Of a stretch of 64,000 nt of DNA, positions 18,900 to 28,762 are shown piece after piece (positions within the stretch are counted from its first letter, which is position 1; each line of letters begins with the position of its first letter). The DNA comes from G958296245 sp965262055 (lineage in GTDB: Bacteria; Chloroflexota; Dehalococcoidia; Lucifugimonadales; G958296245), in contig CBDHEI010000002.1 in the NCBI GenBank assembly GCA_965262055.1, forward strand, positions 1,798,001 through 1,862,000. Direction: 5' to 3'. A program made the position numbers and the translations under genes. A model generated the notes under the pieces. It did not search any database and was not told where the DNA came from. It saw only the letters and a program-made list of their open reading frames with translations.

Positions 18900-18996
18900 T
18901 TGCCTCTCCCGGCAGGCGCTGGCGCGCCCCTGAGAACATCCTACCATCCCGCGCACGGCATCCGGTAAGGCGCCGCGCTTCCAGGCAGGGTTACGG

Positions 18997-20163
18997 CTAC
19001 TTCTCCTGGAGGAGGCGCCGCGCGATGATCAGCTTCTGTATCTCGTTGGTGCCCTCGCCGATGATCATCAGCGGGGCGTCGCGGTAGTAGCGCTCCACGG
19101 GGTAGTCCTTGATGTAACCGTAGCCGCCGTGGATCCGCATTGCCTCCAGGGTCACCTCGCCGCACACCTCCGTGGCGAACAGCTTCGCCATGCCGGCCTC
19201 CAGGTCGACCCTCTCGCCCGAGTCCTTCTTCGCCGCCGCGTCGTAGGTCAGCAGCCTTGCGGCCTGGACCTTGGTTGCCATGTCGGCCAGCTTGATCTGG
19301 ATGGCCTGGTGCTGGGCGATGGGGACGCCGAACGCCTTGCGCTGCTTCGCGTACTCCTTCGACGCCTCGAAGGCGGCGGTGGCCACCCCCACGGCCCGCG
19401 CCGCAATGTTGATCCGCCCGCCCTCCAAGCCGCTCATAACCTGCCTGAACCCCCGTCCTTCCTCGCCTCCGAGCAGGCTGTCCGCCGGGACGCGGCACTC
19501 TTCGAAGAGCAGCTCGCAGGTGTCCACGCCCCTGTAGCCCAGCTTGTTCAGCTTCTGCCCGACGGAGAAGCCTGCAGTAGGCTTCTCCACGATGAAGCAG
19601 GAGATGCCCCGGTACGGCGGCTCCGCTCCCGGGTCCGTCTTGGCCAGCACCGCGAAGCCGTTGCCGTGCTGGCCGTTGGTAATGAACATCTTGCTGCCGT
19701 TCAGCACGTACTCGTCCCCGTCCCTGACCGCGGAGGTCTGGATGTTCTGGACGTCGCTGCCGGCGTCCGGCTCCGTAAGCGCGAGCCCGCCCCGCAGCGC
19801 GCCCTCCGCCATCCTGGGCAGAAAGCGCCGCTTCTGCTCCTCGGTGCCGTAACCGGAGATCATCGCGCTCATCACGTGGTGCGTACCGATAACCCCCGTG
19901 AGGCTCATCCAGCCCTTGCTCAGCTCCTCGAAGATGAGGGCGAAGGTCGTGTGGTCCAGTCCCATTCCCCCGTACTCTTCGGGGATGGATATGCCGAACA
20001 GCCCCATCTCCTTCATCTTCTCGACCAAGTCGAAGGGGTACGAGTCCTCTTCGTCGTGGCGGGCTGCGACAGGCTCCACGTCCCGGCGCACGAACTCGCG
20101 CACGAGGCTGACTATCTGGGCCCGTACTTCGGGAGGGGTGGGGGCGGGTACTGGGATGGCCAT
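18997..20163 (-). CDS. Acyl-CoA dehydrogenase
   Basis: A 388-residue FAD enzyme that oxidises acyl-CoA to enoyl-CoA. Domains run in the normal order: N-terminal helical part, the flavin-binding strand ALTEPDAGSDVQNIQTSA, and a C-terminal helical part with IHGGYGYIKDYPVERYYRDA and the catalytic-glutamate segment IGEGTNEIQK. With the adjacent MaoC hydratase it could carry out two successive beta-oxidation-type steps. It is embedded among arginine genes with no obvious functional link to them. Confidence 0.95.
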   Translation of the reverse strand: MAIPVPAPTPPEVRAQIVSLVREFVRRDVEPVAARHDEEDSYPFDLVEKMKEMGLFGISIPEEYGGMGLDHTTFALIFEELSKGWMSLTGVIGTHHVMSAMISGYGTEEQKRRFLPRMAEGALRGGLALTEPDAGSDVQNIQTSAVRDGDEYVLNGSKMFITNGQHGNGFAVLAKTDPGAEPPYRGISCFIVEKPTAGFSVGQKLNKLGYRGVDTCELLFEECRVPADSLLGGEEGRGFRQVMSGLEGGRINIAARAVGVATAAFEASKEYAKQRKAFGVPIAQHQAIQIKLADMATKVQAARLLTYDAAAKKDSGERVDLEAGMAKLFATEVCGEVTLEAMRIHGGYGYIKDYPVERYYRDAPLMIIGEGTNEIQKLIIARRLLQEK

Positions 20164-20195
20164 TCGACGTTCGGACGAGGGACTTGCTCGGTACC

Positions 20196-21458
20196 CTACC
20201 GGTCGGAATGCGAGGGCTGCCGGGCTCCCACGTTCCTCGCGGAGACCTGAAGCACCCTGAGGAAGCCCTCGGCGTCGGCGTGGTCGTAGGTCCCCATCGC
20301 CTCCATTGAGGAGTCGTCCGTGTAGAGCGAGTGCGGCATCGCCTCGGGGGTGTCTTCGGCGGAATCGAAGAATATCTCGCCCTTGTAGAGGCGCACCGAG
20401 ATGGCCCCAGTGGCCAGCCGGGAGATCGGCTCCAGGGCTGCAAGGGCGGCGGTGGTACCGAGATCGTACCAGTAGCCCTGGTATATCTGTGTGCTGATGA
20501 AAGAGGACAGCCTCTCGAGCAGGTCGGTCGCGCGCCGGTCCAGGATGAACTGGAGAAGGAACTCGTACGTGCGCCCAAGCAGCTCCATGCCGGGCGCCTC
20601 GTAGATGCCCCGCGACTTGATGCCGACGAAGCGGTTCTCCACGACGTGCGTCCCTATCCCGACGCCGTGCCGCCCCGCAATGCTATTACAGCGCTCGAAC
20701 ATCTCCACGACGTCGAGGCGCTCCCCGTTCACCGCTACGGGCACCCCCTCCTCCCAGCTCAGGGTGACGACCTCCGGCTGGTCCGGGGCGTCCCACGCCC
20801 AGACGCCCATGCCGGGCTCGACGAACGTCGGGGAAATGGTCACGTCCTCCAGGTCGCCGGCCTCGTGCGTCAGGCCGAGGAAGTTGGCGTCGGTTGAGTA
20901 CCGCGACTCGTGGGCCGGCTTGATGGGCAGTCCGTTGGCCTCGCAGTACTCGATCATCTGTTGCCTGCCCGGGAACTGGGCCACGAAATCGGGGTCCCGC
21001 CAGGGGGCGTAGACGTCGATGTCCGGCGCCAGCATGTTGGTGCTGAGCTGGAACCGCACCTGGTCGTTGCCACGCCCGGTGGCGCCGTGGAAGAGTACGC
21101 CTATGCCTTCCGCCTGGAGGTGCGACAGAATCCGGCTCACAGTTACGGGGCGGGCTATGCTGGTCGTATTCCAGTAGCCGCCCTCGTACCGCGCCTGCGC
21201 CTGGATCACCTTGAGGCCGGCCTCAGCCAGGGGAGTCTGGCAGGGCACGATTGTGGCCTCGACCGCGCCGCAGCCCAGCATCCGGTCGGTTATGGCGTCG
21301 AGGTTCTCCTCGTCCGGCTGTCCCAGGTCCGCGGTGTAGGAGTGGACCTCGAAACCCTTGCTGCGCAGCCAGTGTGTGACGGTGCAGCTGTCGAGTCCTC
21401 CGGAGGTGGCGCCGCCCAGGGACACGACGCCCCTGTCCTTCAACTCACGCCATCTCAC
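20196..21458 (-). CDS. argG: Argininosuccinate synthase
   Basis: Condenses citrulline and aspartate at the expense of ATP. The N-terminal PP-loop motif reads ATSGGLDSCT, followed by LFHGATGRGNDQVRFQL and YSTDANFLG, both typical. Length is 420 residues. The start overlaps the argD stop by 4 bp, so the two are translationally coupled. The C-terminus ends in VSARNVGARQPSHSDR, slightly extended. Confidence 0.95.
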   Translation of the reverse strand: MRWRELKDRGVVSLGGATSGGLDSCTVTHWLRSKGFEVHSYTADLGQPDEENLDAITDRMLGCGAVEATIVPCQTPLAEAGLKVIQAQARYEGGYWNTTSIARPVTVSRILSHLQAEGIGVLFHGATGRGNDQVRFQLSTNMLAPDIDVYAPWRDPDFVAQFPGRQQMIEYCEANGLPIKPAHESRYSTDANFLGLTHEAGDLEDVTISPTFVEPGMGVWAWDAPDQPEVVTLSWEEGVPVAVNGERLDVVEMFERCNSIAGRHGVGIGTHVVENRFVGIKSRGIYEAPGMELLGRTYEFLLQFILDRRATDLLERLSSFISTQIYQGYWYDLGTTAALAALEPISRLATGAISVRLYKGEIFFDSAEDTPEAMPHSLYTDDSSMEAMGTYDHADAEGFLRVLQVSARNVGARQPSHSDR

Positions 21459-22657
21459 TCCGCGGCCCCCTTCTCCGCCTCGACTATTCCGGCCTCCAGC
21501 CGCTCCATTGCGGTCGCAACCTCGTCTTCGGTGACCGTGAGCGGGGGCATGAGCCTGATGGTGGCGGGCCCGGTCGCGTTCAGAAGCAGGCCGCCCTCGT
21601 TGCAGGCCGCCAGCACCCCCGCCGATATCTCCGAGGCGAAGTCCACGGCGTGGAGCAGGCCCATTCCCCGTACGGCCTTAACGGAGTCGCGCCTGTCCTC
21701 GATGCCTGTGAGGAGCTCACCCAGGACGGCGCCCATCCCCTTGGCGTTCTCCGGCACGTTGTGCTCTATCATGAACCGTGTCGAGGCGTTGGCAGCCGCG
21801 CAGGCCAGCGGGTTGCCCCCGAAGGTGGAGCCGTGGTCGCCCGGCTCCAGCACGGCGGCGTCCTCCTTCGTGAGGAAGGCGCCGATGGGCACGCCGCCTC
21901 CTAGCCCCTTGGCAAGCGTCATCACGTCCGGCTCGACATCGAACTGCTCGTAGCCGAACAGGGTCCCCAGCCGTCCTAGGCCCGTCTGCACCTCGTCCAG
22001 GATCAGCAGAAGCCCCTTCTCGTCGCACCACTGCCGTACGGCCTTGAGGTAGTCCGGCGGCGGAATGTTAACGCCGCCCTCTCCCTGCACGGGCTCCAGC
22101 ATCACCGCGGCCGTCCTATCGGTGGTCGCTCCCGTTATCGCGTCCAGGTCGCCGTAGGGAACGTGGACGAACCCGACCGGCAGCGGCTGGAAGGGGTCTT
22201 CGTCGTGCGGCTTTCCGGTTGCCGACCATGTGGCGAGCGTCCTGCCGTGGAAGGAGTTGCCCGCCGTGATGACCTCGTACGCGCCGTTGCGGTGCAGCCT
22301 GCCGTACTTCCTCGCCAGCTTGACCGCCCCCTCATTGGCCTCGGCGCCGCTGTTGCAGAAGAAGACCCTGTCGAGGCAGCTATTCTCCACGAGCACCTCG
22401 GCCAGCTCCAGCTGGGGCACCGTGTAGAACTGGTTGGAGGTCTGGACCAGGACACGCGCCTGCTCGGCCACCGCGTCCGCGATGGCCGGGTGCGAGTGGC
22501 CGAGGTTGTTGACCGCCCACCCGGCAACGAAGTCAAGGTACTCCTTCCCCGTGTCGTCCCAGACTCGCGTCCCCTCGCCCCGCACCAGCACCATGGGCTG
22601 CCTGCGGAAACAGGGCATGTAGTACTTGCTCTCGACTTCCCTCCAGTCCCGTGCCAT
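21455..22657 (-). CDS. argD: Acetylornithine aminotransferase (class III)
   Basis: A 400-residue PLP enzyme of arginine synthesis that converts N-acetylglutamate semialdehyde to N-acetylornithine. Visible are FCNSGAEANEGAVKLARKYG, the Asp of LILDEVQTGLGR that holds the pyridine ring, and the Schiff-base lysine in MTLAKGLGGGVPIGAFL. It starts 1 bp after the UPF0182 stop and overlaps argG by 4 bp. Class III enzymes are promiscuous, but the operon context fits argD. Confidence 0.93.
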   Translation of the reverse strand: MARDWREVESKYYMPCFRRQPMVLVRGEGTRVWDDTGKEYLDFVAGWAVNNLGHSHPAIADAVAEQARVLVQTSNQFYTVPQLELAEVLVENSCLDRVFFCNSGAEANEGAVKLARKYGRLHRNGAYEVITAGNSFHGRTLATWSATGKPHDEDPFQPLPVGFVHVPYGDLDAITGATTDRTAAVMLEPVQGEGGVNIPPPDYLKAVRQWCDEKGLLLILDEVQTGLGRLGTLFGYEQFDVEPDVMTLAKGLGGGVPIGAFLTKEDAAVLEPGDHGSTFGGNPLACAAANASTRFMIEHNVPENAKGMGAVLGELLTGIEDRRDSVKAVRGMGLLHAVDFASEISAGVLAACNEGGLLLNATGPATIRLMPPLTVTEDEVATAMERLEAGIVEAEKGAAE

Positions 22658-22658
22658 G

Positions 22659-25454
22659 CTACTGCCCTCCCTCCGTTAGCTCCTTGAGTTTATCCAGGGC
22701 TTCCTCCAGGTCCTCTATGTCGCGCTTCAAGTTCTCCAGCGACTCGACCACAGACTCAATGCCCGCCTGTAGGGGCTCTGCCGTAGGAATGGCATCTTTG
22801 GGTGTCTCGATAGCGTCAGTGGGCGGCGCTGCTTCCGGAACGAAGCCGATCAGCGCGTCTATCGCCTCCTGTACGGAATCCCTCATCACCACTCGCTCCT
22901 GGCTGGCCAGGATCACCTTCTTCAGCTCGGGGAACTCGACCCCCTCCGCCTGGAGGTAGACAGGCTCGGCGTACAGGAGGCTGAACTGGTCCTGGGTCGA
23001 CAGGGGGAGCACGAGCAGGTTGCCCCTGATGCATTCGGAGCCCTGCTGGCACAGTAGGGTGAGCTCAGGGGAGATGTCCTTGTCATTGTCGATCTTGGCC
23101 TCGATCTGTATCGGGCTGTCGAGCTGCCGGTCCTTAGGGAAGGTCAGGGATACCAGCTCGCCGTAGCGGTCTCCGTCGTTGCGCGCCGCGAGCCATCCGG
23201 CAAGGATGGGTGGCTCGTTCCTGGTATACGGCAGCAGCAGGATAAACTCCGCCTCGTCCTCCCCTGGCAGCTTCAGGATGGCGTAGTAGGGCAGCACGGG
23301 CACCAGGTCGCCGCCCTGCCCGAACTTCTCGTTGGGGATCGCCCAGAGGTCCTCCAGGTTATAGAAGTCCACCGGCTTGGTCATGTGGTATTTCAGGTAC
23401 TTGGCCGCCTGGAACTTGAACAGGTCCTGGGGGTAGCGAACGTGGGACTGCAGGGACTCCGGCATCTCCGAGCTCGGCGAGAACAGCCTCGGGAAGATGC
23501 TCTCGTAGGTCTTGATCATCGGATCGCTCTGGTCCCACACGTAGAACTTGAGGGAGCCGTTGTAGGCGTCCAACACCACCTTCACGCTGTTGCGGATGTA
23601 GTTGAACGGCTCTTCGTCGGGCTCCGAGTACGGGTAGCGGTCGCTCACGGTGTAGGCGTCCTGTACCCAGAAGAGCTGGCCGTCGGCCGCCACCAGGTAC
23701 GGGTCGTCGTCGAGAAGCAGGAACGGGGCGACGGTGGATATCCGCTCCTGGATCTCCCGGCGGTACTGAATGCGGCTGTCCGCCGTGATTTCCCCGGTGA
23801 TCAGGATGTTGATGTCCGCCAGTTGCCAGGCGTAGGCGATCCGCCTGATCAGCGATCCGACGGACACCCCGCCCCTGCCGTCGTACCGGATGCTGCGCAG
23901 CTCCCCTGCCTCTGCCTGGAAGTCTAGCTCCTCCGTATTGGTGTCCACTATGACGTAGTCCGTCGTCTTCTCGCCGTAGTAGATGCGCGGGTTGGAGACT
24001 ATGTCAGCGGTGTCGTCGTCGGCGCCTTCCTGCTGCACCTTTATGACCCCGTCCGGCGGTATGTCCTTGGCGAAGAACTGGGGTCGCCCCTCCGGGGTGA
24101 ACTCCGTGACAGGGCTCATGGCGAATCCGAAGCCGTGCGTGTAGCGCAGCCTCGTGTTGATCCACGTCTGGGCGTCTTCGTCCAGCTTCTCGTGGGCAAC
24201 CTCCCTCGCCGCCAGCATCACCTGCCGGTACTCGCCGCCAACGAAGTAACGGTCTACGTCGGCGTCCTTGAAGTCGTAGTACGGCCTGATGAGCTGTATC
24301 TGTCGGTAGACCCGCGCCAGCGGCCCGTGGTCCCAGAGGCGTATGTTGTCTATCGTCTCCTGGTTCTGCGCCACCAGGTCCGCCGTGGGGAAGGAGTTCA
24401 CGGGGTATGGCTCCTCCGCGATGTCGCTCAGGCCGAAGCCGGCGCGCGTGAACTCTATGCTGCGGGCGATGTACGGCTCCTCGCGGGCAAACTCGTTAGG
24501 CCTGACCGTCAGGCGCTGCATCGTCGAGGGCCAGGCCGTACCAAGCAGGAATGCCATCACGGCCCACAGGGCAAGCCCACCCACGAGCAGGCGGATGCCC
24601 CTCATGTACGCGTTCACCAGAATGAGAACGCCCGACGCGGCGGCTATGACCGTGAGGATGGCCAGGGCCGGCCTGCGGGCGTTCAGGTCGGCGTAGGCCG
24701 CGCCGAAGATGGCGCCCTCGTCCGACAGGAGCAGCGCCCAGCGGTCGAGCCAGTGGCCGAAAGCGAGCACGAACATGATGAACGCGGCGATGATCGATAC
24801 GTGAATCTTGAAGGCCGGTGTGATTTGGAAGCCGGCCCCCCGGTAGCTGAAGTTGACGAAGTAGTAACCCAGGCTCGCGAGCAGGACCGCTATGGAGGCC
24901 CCCAGCAGCCAGCTCCGTACGAAGTCGTACACGGGAAGGGTGAACACGTAGAAGGAGATGTCGTTGCCGTAGACAGGGTCATTGATGCCGAAGGGCGCGG
25001 CGTTCGCCAGCCTGAGGAACGCCTCCCACTGCGCCGCGGCAAGCGTACCGAATACGACGCTGAGCACGACCACGGCCGCCACGGCGCCCCAGATTATCAG
25101 CTTCCTCAGGAAGTCCTGGGTGGCGGCCGGTAGCGCCTGCTCCTCCGGCCCCTGTGAGAGCCTGTAGGCGAAGAAGAGGCTGATGGTCGCGGGCACCGCG
25201 AAGATGACGGCCCCCGCCGCGAACAGCGCGACCCTCGTGTACACCACCTTCAGGAAGATGCTTCTGAAACCGAGCTGCTCGAACCACAGCAGGTCGGTGT
25301 AGACCCCCCTGAGGAACGAGATCGCAAAGAATAGAAGGACCACGGCAGCCGCGACGAATATCCACCGGAGTCTCCGGTCCATCACGGACGGCAGCGCAGC
25401 GCCAAAGTCGAGCGAGAAGTTCGGTCCCTGTTGTTGCTGGAAGTACTTTGCCAT
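22659..25454 (-). CDS. UPF0182 family large membrane protein
   Basis: A 931-residue integral membrane protein of unknown function. About seven hydrophobic segments fill the first 300 residues (for example IFVAAAVVLLFFAISFL). A large non-membrane domain follows with family blocks NIRLWDHGPLARVYRQIQ, YVIVDTNTEELDFQ, LPYTRNEPPILAGWLAARND and MVFxx-like tails. The C-terminus (about 865-931) is acidic and coiled-coil-like. Its tight packing between argB and argD (4 and 1 bp gaps) is notable. Confidence 0.9.
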   Translation of the reverse strand: MAKYFQQQQGPNFSLDFGAALPSVMDRRLRWIFVAAAVVLLFFAISFLRGVYTDLLWFEQLGFRSIFLKVVYTRVALFAAGAVIFAVPATISLFFAYRLSQGPEEQALPAATQDFLRKLIIWGAVAAVVVLSVVFGTLAAAQWEAFLRLANAAPFGINDPVYGNDISFYVFTLPVYDFVRSWLLGASIAVLLASLGYYFVNFSYRGAGFQITPAFKIHVSIIAAFIMFVLAFGHWLDRWALLLSDEGAIFGAAYADLNARRPALAILTVIAAASGVLILVNAYMRGIRLLVGGLALWAVMAFLLGTAWPSTMQRLTVRPNEFAREEPYIARSIEFTRAGFGLSDIAEEPYPVNSFPTADLVAQNQETIDNIRLWDHGPLARVYRQIQLIRPYYDFKDADVDRYFVGGEYRQVMLAAREVAHEKLDEDAQTWINTRLRYTHGFGFAMSPVTEFTPEGRPQFFAKDIPPDGVIKVQQEGADDDTADIVSNPRIYYGEKTTDYVIVDTNTEELDFQAEAGELRSIRYDGRGGVSVGSLIRRIAYAWQLADINILITGEITADSRIQYRREIQERISTVAPFLLLDDDPYLVAADGQLFWVQDAYTVSDRYPYSEPDEEPFNYIRNSVKVVLDAYNGSLKFYVWDQSDPMIKTYESIFPRLFSPSSEMPESLQSHVRYPQDLFKFQAAKYLKYHMTKPVDFYNLEDLWAIPNEKFGQGGDLVPVLPYYAILKLPGEDEAEFILLLPYTRNEPPILAGWLAARNDGDRYGELVSLTFPKDRQLDSPIQIEAKIDNDKDISPELTLLCQQGSECIRGNLLVLPLSTQDQFSLLYAEPVYLQAEGVEFPELKKVILASQERVVMRDSVQEAIDALIGFVPEAAPPTDAIETPKDAIPTAEPLQAGIESVVESLENLKRDIEDLEEALDKLKELTEGGQ

Positions 25455-25458
25455 TGAA

Positions 25459-26403
25459 TTAGCCTATCCTAGTGCCCATCGGCTCACCTGCAAGAATGTC
25501 TCTCAATGTGTGTGGACGGCGCCCGTCGACGATATGCGCCGTTCCTACCCGGTCCAGTGCGGTCAGGCAGGCGCCTATCTTCGGCACCATGCCGCCGTCG
25601 ACCACCCGGGACCGCATCAGCTCCTCGGCCTGCCCTCGGGTCAGCCGCGGGATCACCCTTCTCGAAATGTCCTGAACGCCGCCTACGTCAGTCATGAGTA
25701 TCAGCCTCTCGACCGATAGGGCCGCCGCTATCTCGCCCGCCGCGGTGTCCGCGTTGAGATTGAATAGGGCGTCGTCCCCGGGAGAGGCCGACGCGGCCAC
25801 GGAGGCTATGATCGGCATGTACCCTGCGTCGGTCAGCGCCGTTATCGGCCCCGTGTCCACCTCCACCACCCGGCCCACGTGGCCCAGGTCCGGGTCATCC
25901 TGCTCGGCCTTGATGAGCCCGCCGTCGGCCCCCGACAGCCCTATGGCCCTGCCGCCCATGGCCTGAACCGCCGCGACCAAGCCCTTGTTCACCAGCCCAG
26001 TCAGCACGGCCACCACGATCTCGAGGCTGGGCTCGTCGGTAACCCGCAGCCCGCGTACGAACCTGGGCCGTACGCCCTGCCTCTCCATCCACCTGCTGAC
26101 AACCTTGCCGCCCCCGTGCACCACCACCGGCTGCGCACCGTCGCGCTGCATGGCGACCAGGTCCGACAGGGTCGTGTCGTGCTCCCCGAGCGTGCTGCCG
26201 CCTATCTTTACGAGAGTCGTCCCATTTGCGGCGGACTCCTTGCCTGGGCTTGTTTCCATATCGGTAGACGGCACGCCGGCTTCGCGCTCCGTGCGCCGGG
26301 ATTGTGCGTTCATCATGGCTGTGGCATATGGCTGCGTTGGAAGGGCCGTCCGGCGCCCTGCGCGGCCAGCCTCGGGGGTCATCACCCTGCGCCGTTGCCT
26401 CAT
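25459..26403 (-). CDS. argB: Acetylglutamate kinase
   Basis: Phosphorylates N-acetylglutamate. The kinase core starts with TLVKIGGSTLG, then VVHGGGKVVSRWMERQGV and NLNADTAAGEIAAAL, all amino-acid-kinase signatures. The start is uncertain. The ATG at 26403 overlaps the argJ stop (ATGA) and suggests coupling, but it adds about 55 low-complexity residues. The ATG at 26259 (METSPGKES) would give a standard 266-residue kinase with no clear ribosome-binding site. Confidence 0.93.
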   Translation of the reverse strand: MRQRRRVMTPEAGRAGRRTALPTQPYATAMMNAQSRRTEREAGVPSTDMETSPGKESAANGTTLVKIGGSTLGEHDTTLSDLVAMQRDGAQPVVVHGGGKVVSRWMERQGVRPRFVRGLRVTDEPSLEIVVAVLTGLVNKGLVAAVQAMGGRAIGLSGADGGLIKAEQDDPDLGHVGRVVEVDTGPITALTDAGYMPIIASVAASASPGDDALFNLNADTAAGEIAAALSVERLILMTDVGGVQDISRRVIPRLTRGQAEELMRSRVVDGGMVPKIGACLTALDRVGTAHIVDGRRPHTLRDILAGEPMGTRIG

Positions 26404-27608
26404 GTGCTGTAGGCGGAGTTGAAGACCACGTACTCCTCCGTGAGGTCGCAGCCCCATGCGGTCGCGCTATGGCTCCCCTCGTGGAGGTCGACCCGGAAGC
26501 ATACCTCGTCGCCGCTCATGGAGCTTATCACCGCCTCCTTCAGGAAGGAGAAGGCCCGCCCCTCGTGAACGATGTGGATGTCGTTGATGAACAGGTCCAC
26601 CTTCGACTCGGCCATGTCGACGCGGCTCTTGCCGAGGGCCGCCATGACGCGGCCCCAGTTCGGGTCTCGTCCGTGCACCATCGTCTTGACTAGCAGGGAG
26701 CCCGCGACCTCCCTGGACGCGGCCCTGGCGTCCTCCCGTGAGGCGGCGCCCTCCACGACGACCTCTATGAGCCTGCGGGCGCCCTCGGCGTCCCGTACCA
26801 GCTCCTTGGCCAGCGCGGTGCAGACGTAGGTCAGCGCCTCCTGGAATGCCCGCGCGTCCTCCGTACCTTCCCGGATCTCCTGCCCGCCGCCGGCGCCGTT
26901 GGCGAACGCCAGCACAGTGTCGTTAGTGCTCGTATCGCCGTCCACGTCGATCATGTTGAATGACGTGTCAACGGCCTCTCTCAGCGCCCTCTGGAGGAAG
27001 GACGCCTCGGCGTCCGCGTCCGTCGCAATGAAGGCGAGCATCGTGGCCATGTCGGGATGGATCATCCCGACCCCCTTGGCGGCGCCGCCGACGGTTACGC
27101 GCCGACCTGACACCTCCACGGTAACCGCCAATTCCTTGGCCCGCGTATCGGTAGTCATGATGGCCCGCGCGAACTCGTTGCCGCCCTGCTTGTTCAGCCC
27201 TACGTTGCCGATGTTCTGCCTGATCAGCGCCATCGGGAGCTCTACCCCGATCACGCCCGTGCTGCACACGAGTATCTCCTCGGCGGGGACGCCTGCGTGA
27301 GCGGCTGCCAGCGCGGCCATCTCCTCGGCGTCCCGAAGGCCCTGATCTCCCACGCAGCAGTTGGCGCAGCCGCTGTTGGCGACCACGGCGCGGGCGCGCC
27401 CGTCCGCAGCCCGGCCCCTGCTTAGGGTTACCGAAGGGGACAGCACGCTGCCCCTGGCGAACGTGCCCGCCACACTCGCCGGGCGCTCCGACTTCAGGAT
27501 GCCGAGGTCCAGCACGTCGTCGCCGGCCGTCTTCAACCCGGCGTACGTCCCGCCGGCCACGAATCCCTTGGCCGAACTGACATCGCCGCCTCTAACGAGC
27601 TCTATCAT
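26400..27608 (-). CDS. argJ: Bifunctional glutamate N-acetyltransferase / ornithine acetyltransferase
   Basis: A 402-residue Ntn-type enzyme that recycles the acetyl group in arginine synthesis. The self-cleavage region reads AKGVGMIHPDMATMLAF, with the nucleophilic threonine in MATML. The N-terminus MIELVRGGDVSSAKGFVAGG and the C-terminal WGCDLTEEYVVFNSAYST are typical. I chose the ATG at 27608 with GGAG upstream; residues further upstream in frame lack family similarity. It is the first gene of the arginine run. argC, often its neighbour, is absent here, and an insertion sequence begins about 190 bp upstream. Confidence 0.95.
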   Translation of the reverse strand: MIELVRGGDVSSAKGFVAGGTYAGLKTAGDDVLDLGILKSERPASVAGTFARGSVLSPSVTLSRGRAADGRARAVVANSGCANCCVGDQGLRDAEEMAALAAAHAGVPAEEILVCSTGVIGVELPMALIRQNIGNVGLNKQGGNEFARAIMTTDTRAKELAVTVEVSGRRVTVGGAAKGVGMIHPDMATMLAFIATDADAEASFLQRALREAVDTSFNMIDVDGDTSTNDTVLAFANGAGGGQEIREGTEDARAFQEALTYVCTALAKELVRDAEGARRLIEVVVEGAASREDARAASREVAGSLLVKTMVHGRDPNWGRVMAALGKSRVDMAESKVDLFINDIHIVHEGRAFSFLKEAVISSMSGDEVCFRVDLHEGSHSATAWGCDLTEEYVVFNSAYST

Positions 27609-27621
27609 CTGCCGCTCCGCT

Positions 27622-27638
27622 CCGGTCGTCTCGACCGG
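27622..27638 (-). promoter_or_regulatory. Hairpin in the argJ leader
   Basis: A perfect 7-bp stem (CCGGTCG/CGACCGG) with a three-base loop sits at the argJ ribosome-binding site region. A possible -10 box (TATACT on the minus strand, 27712-27717) lies about 105 bp upstream of the start. The hairpin could influence translation; no regulator site was recognised. Confidence 0.3.
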
Positions 27639-28762
27639 CGCAAGTCGGGCCCGCAGGCCCCTCGCACACCCCAAATTCGTACCTGCCGCCCCAAGCCGTC
27701 GAGCCGGCGAAAGTATAACATACGGGACCGGCCCCTCTGCAGGCCGAGTGCTAGCTTGGAGCCTCCGTGCGTCACCTGTCGCGCCGAAGGGGAGAGGTAA
27801 ACCCGAATCCACCGAAAGACGACTTTGGGGACAGTCCTTGAAGAAGCCAGAGGGTGCTCCTCTGAATCTGGGAGAATGGTTTTGAAACAGAAAACCGCCC
27901 GGAAACAAGGAGCACCCAGTAGATGCTGCCACAGAATAATCCCGACCGTATCCGCGTCGTCTTTGACGACCACCGCCTGGTGGCCAATGCCGGCCTGCTC
28001 CTGCCGGCCACCCTTGCACAGCACCTGGGCCTGCGGGAACTCGTCGACCATCACCTCGACCTAGGCTGCGCATCGGGGCGGGCGAACACGGGGGACAAAC
28101 TGCTGACGCTGGTCGCTTCCGCGCTGGCGGGCGGCGACTTCATCGACGACGCCGATGCGCTGCGTGCTGGTGGGACGGTCGGTGTTCTCGGCTGCGTGGT
28201 CAAGGCGCCATCCACCCTGGGCACCTTCCTGCGCAGCTTCCGGTGGGGGCATGTCCGTCAACTCGACCGGGTGAGCCGCCAGTTGCTGGCACGCGCATGG
28301 GCCGCTGGGGCCGGACCCGGCGACTCGCCCCTTACCATCGACCTGGACTCCACCATCTGCGAGACCTATGGACTGGACAAAGAAGGGGCGCGACACCACA
28401 ACTACACCGGCGTGCGGGGCTATCACCCACTGCTGGCCATCGCCGCCGGAACCGGCGATGTGCTGATGTCCCGGCTGCGCGAGGGCCGTGCCAACACCGC
28501 TCGCGGCGCTGCCCACTTCCTGCGTGAAACGGTGGGGCGGGTGCGCTACGGTAGGGCCAGCGGCCAACTCACGGTGCGCGCCGACAGCGGCTTCTACGCC
28601 CACGCTCTCGTCGCCGTCTGCCGCGAGATGAGTGTCCGCTTCTCCATCACCATCCGCCAGCACAAAGGCCTGCGGGAGTTGATTGAGGCGATCCCCGAGC
28701 AGGACTGGACGCCGATTCCCTACTGGATGGACGGCGCCGCCGATGTGGCCGAGACCACCTAT

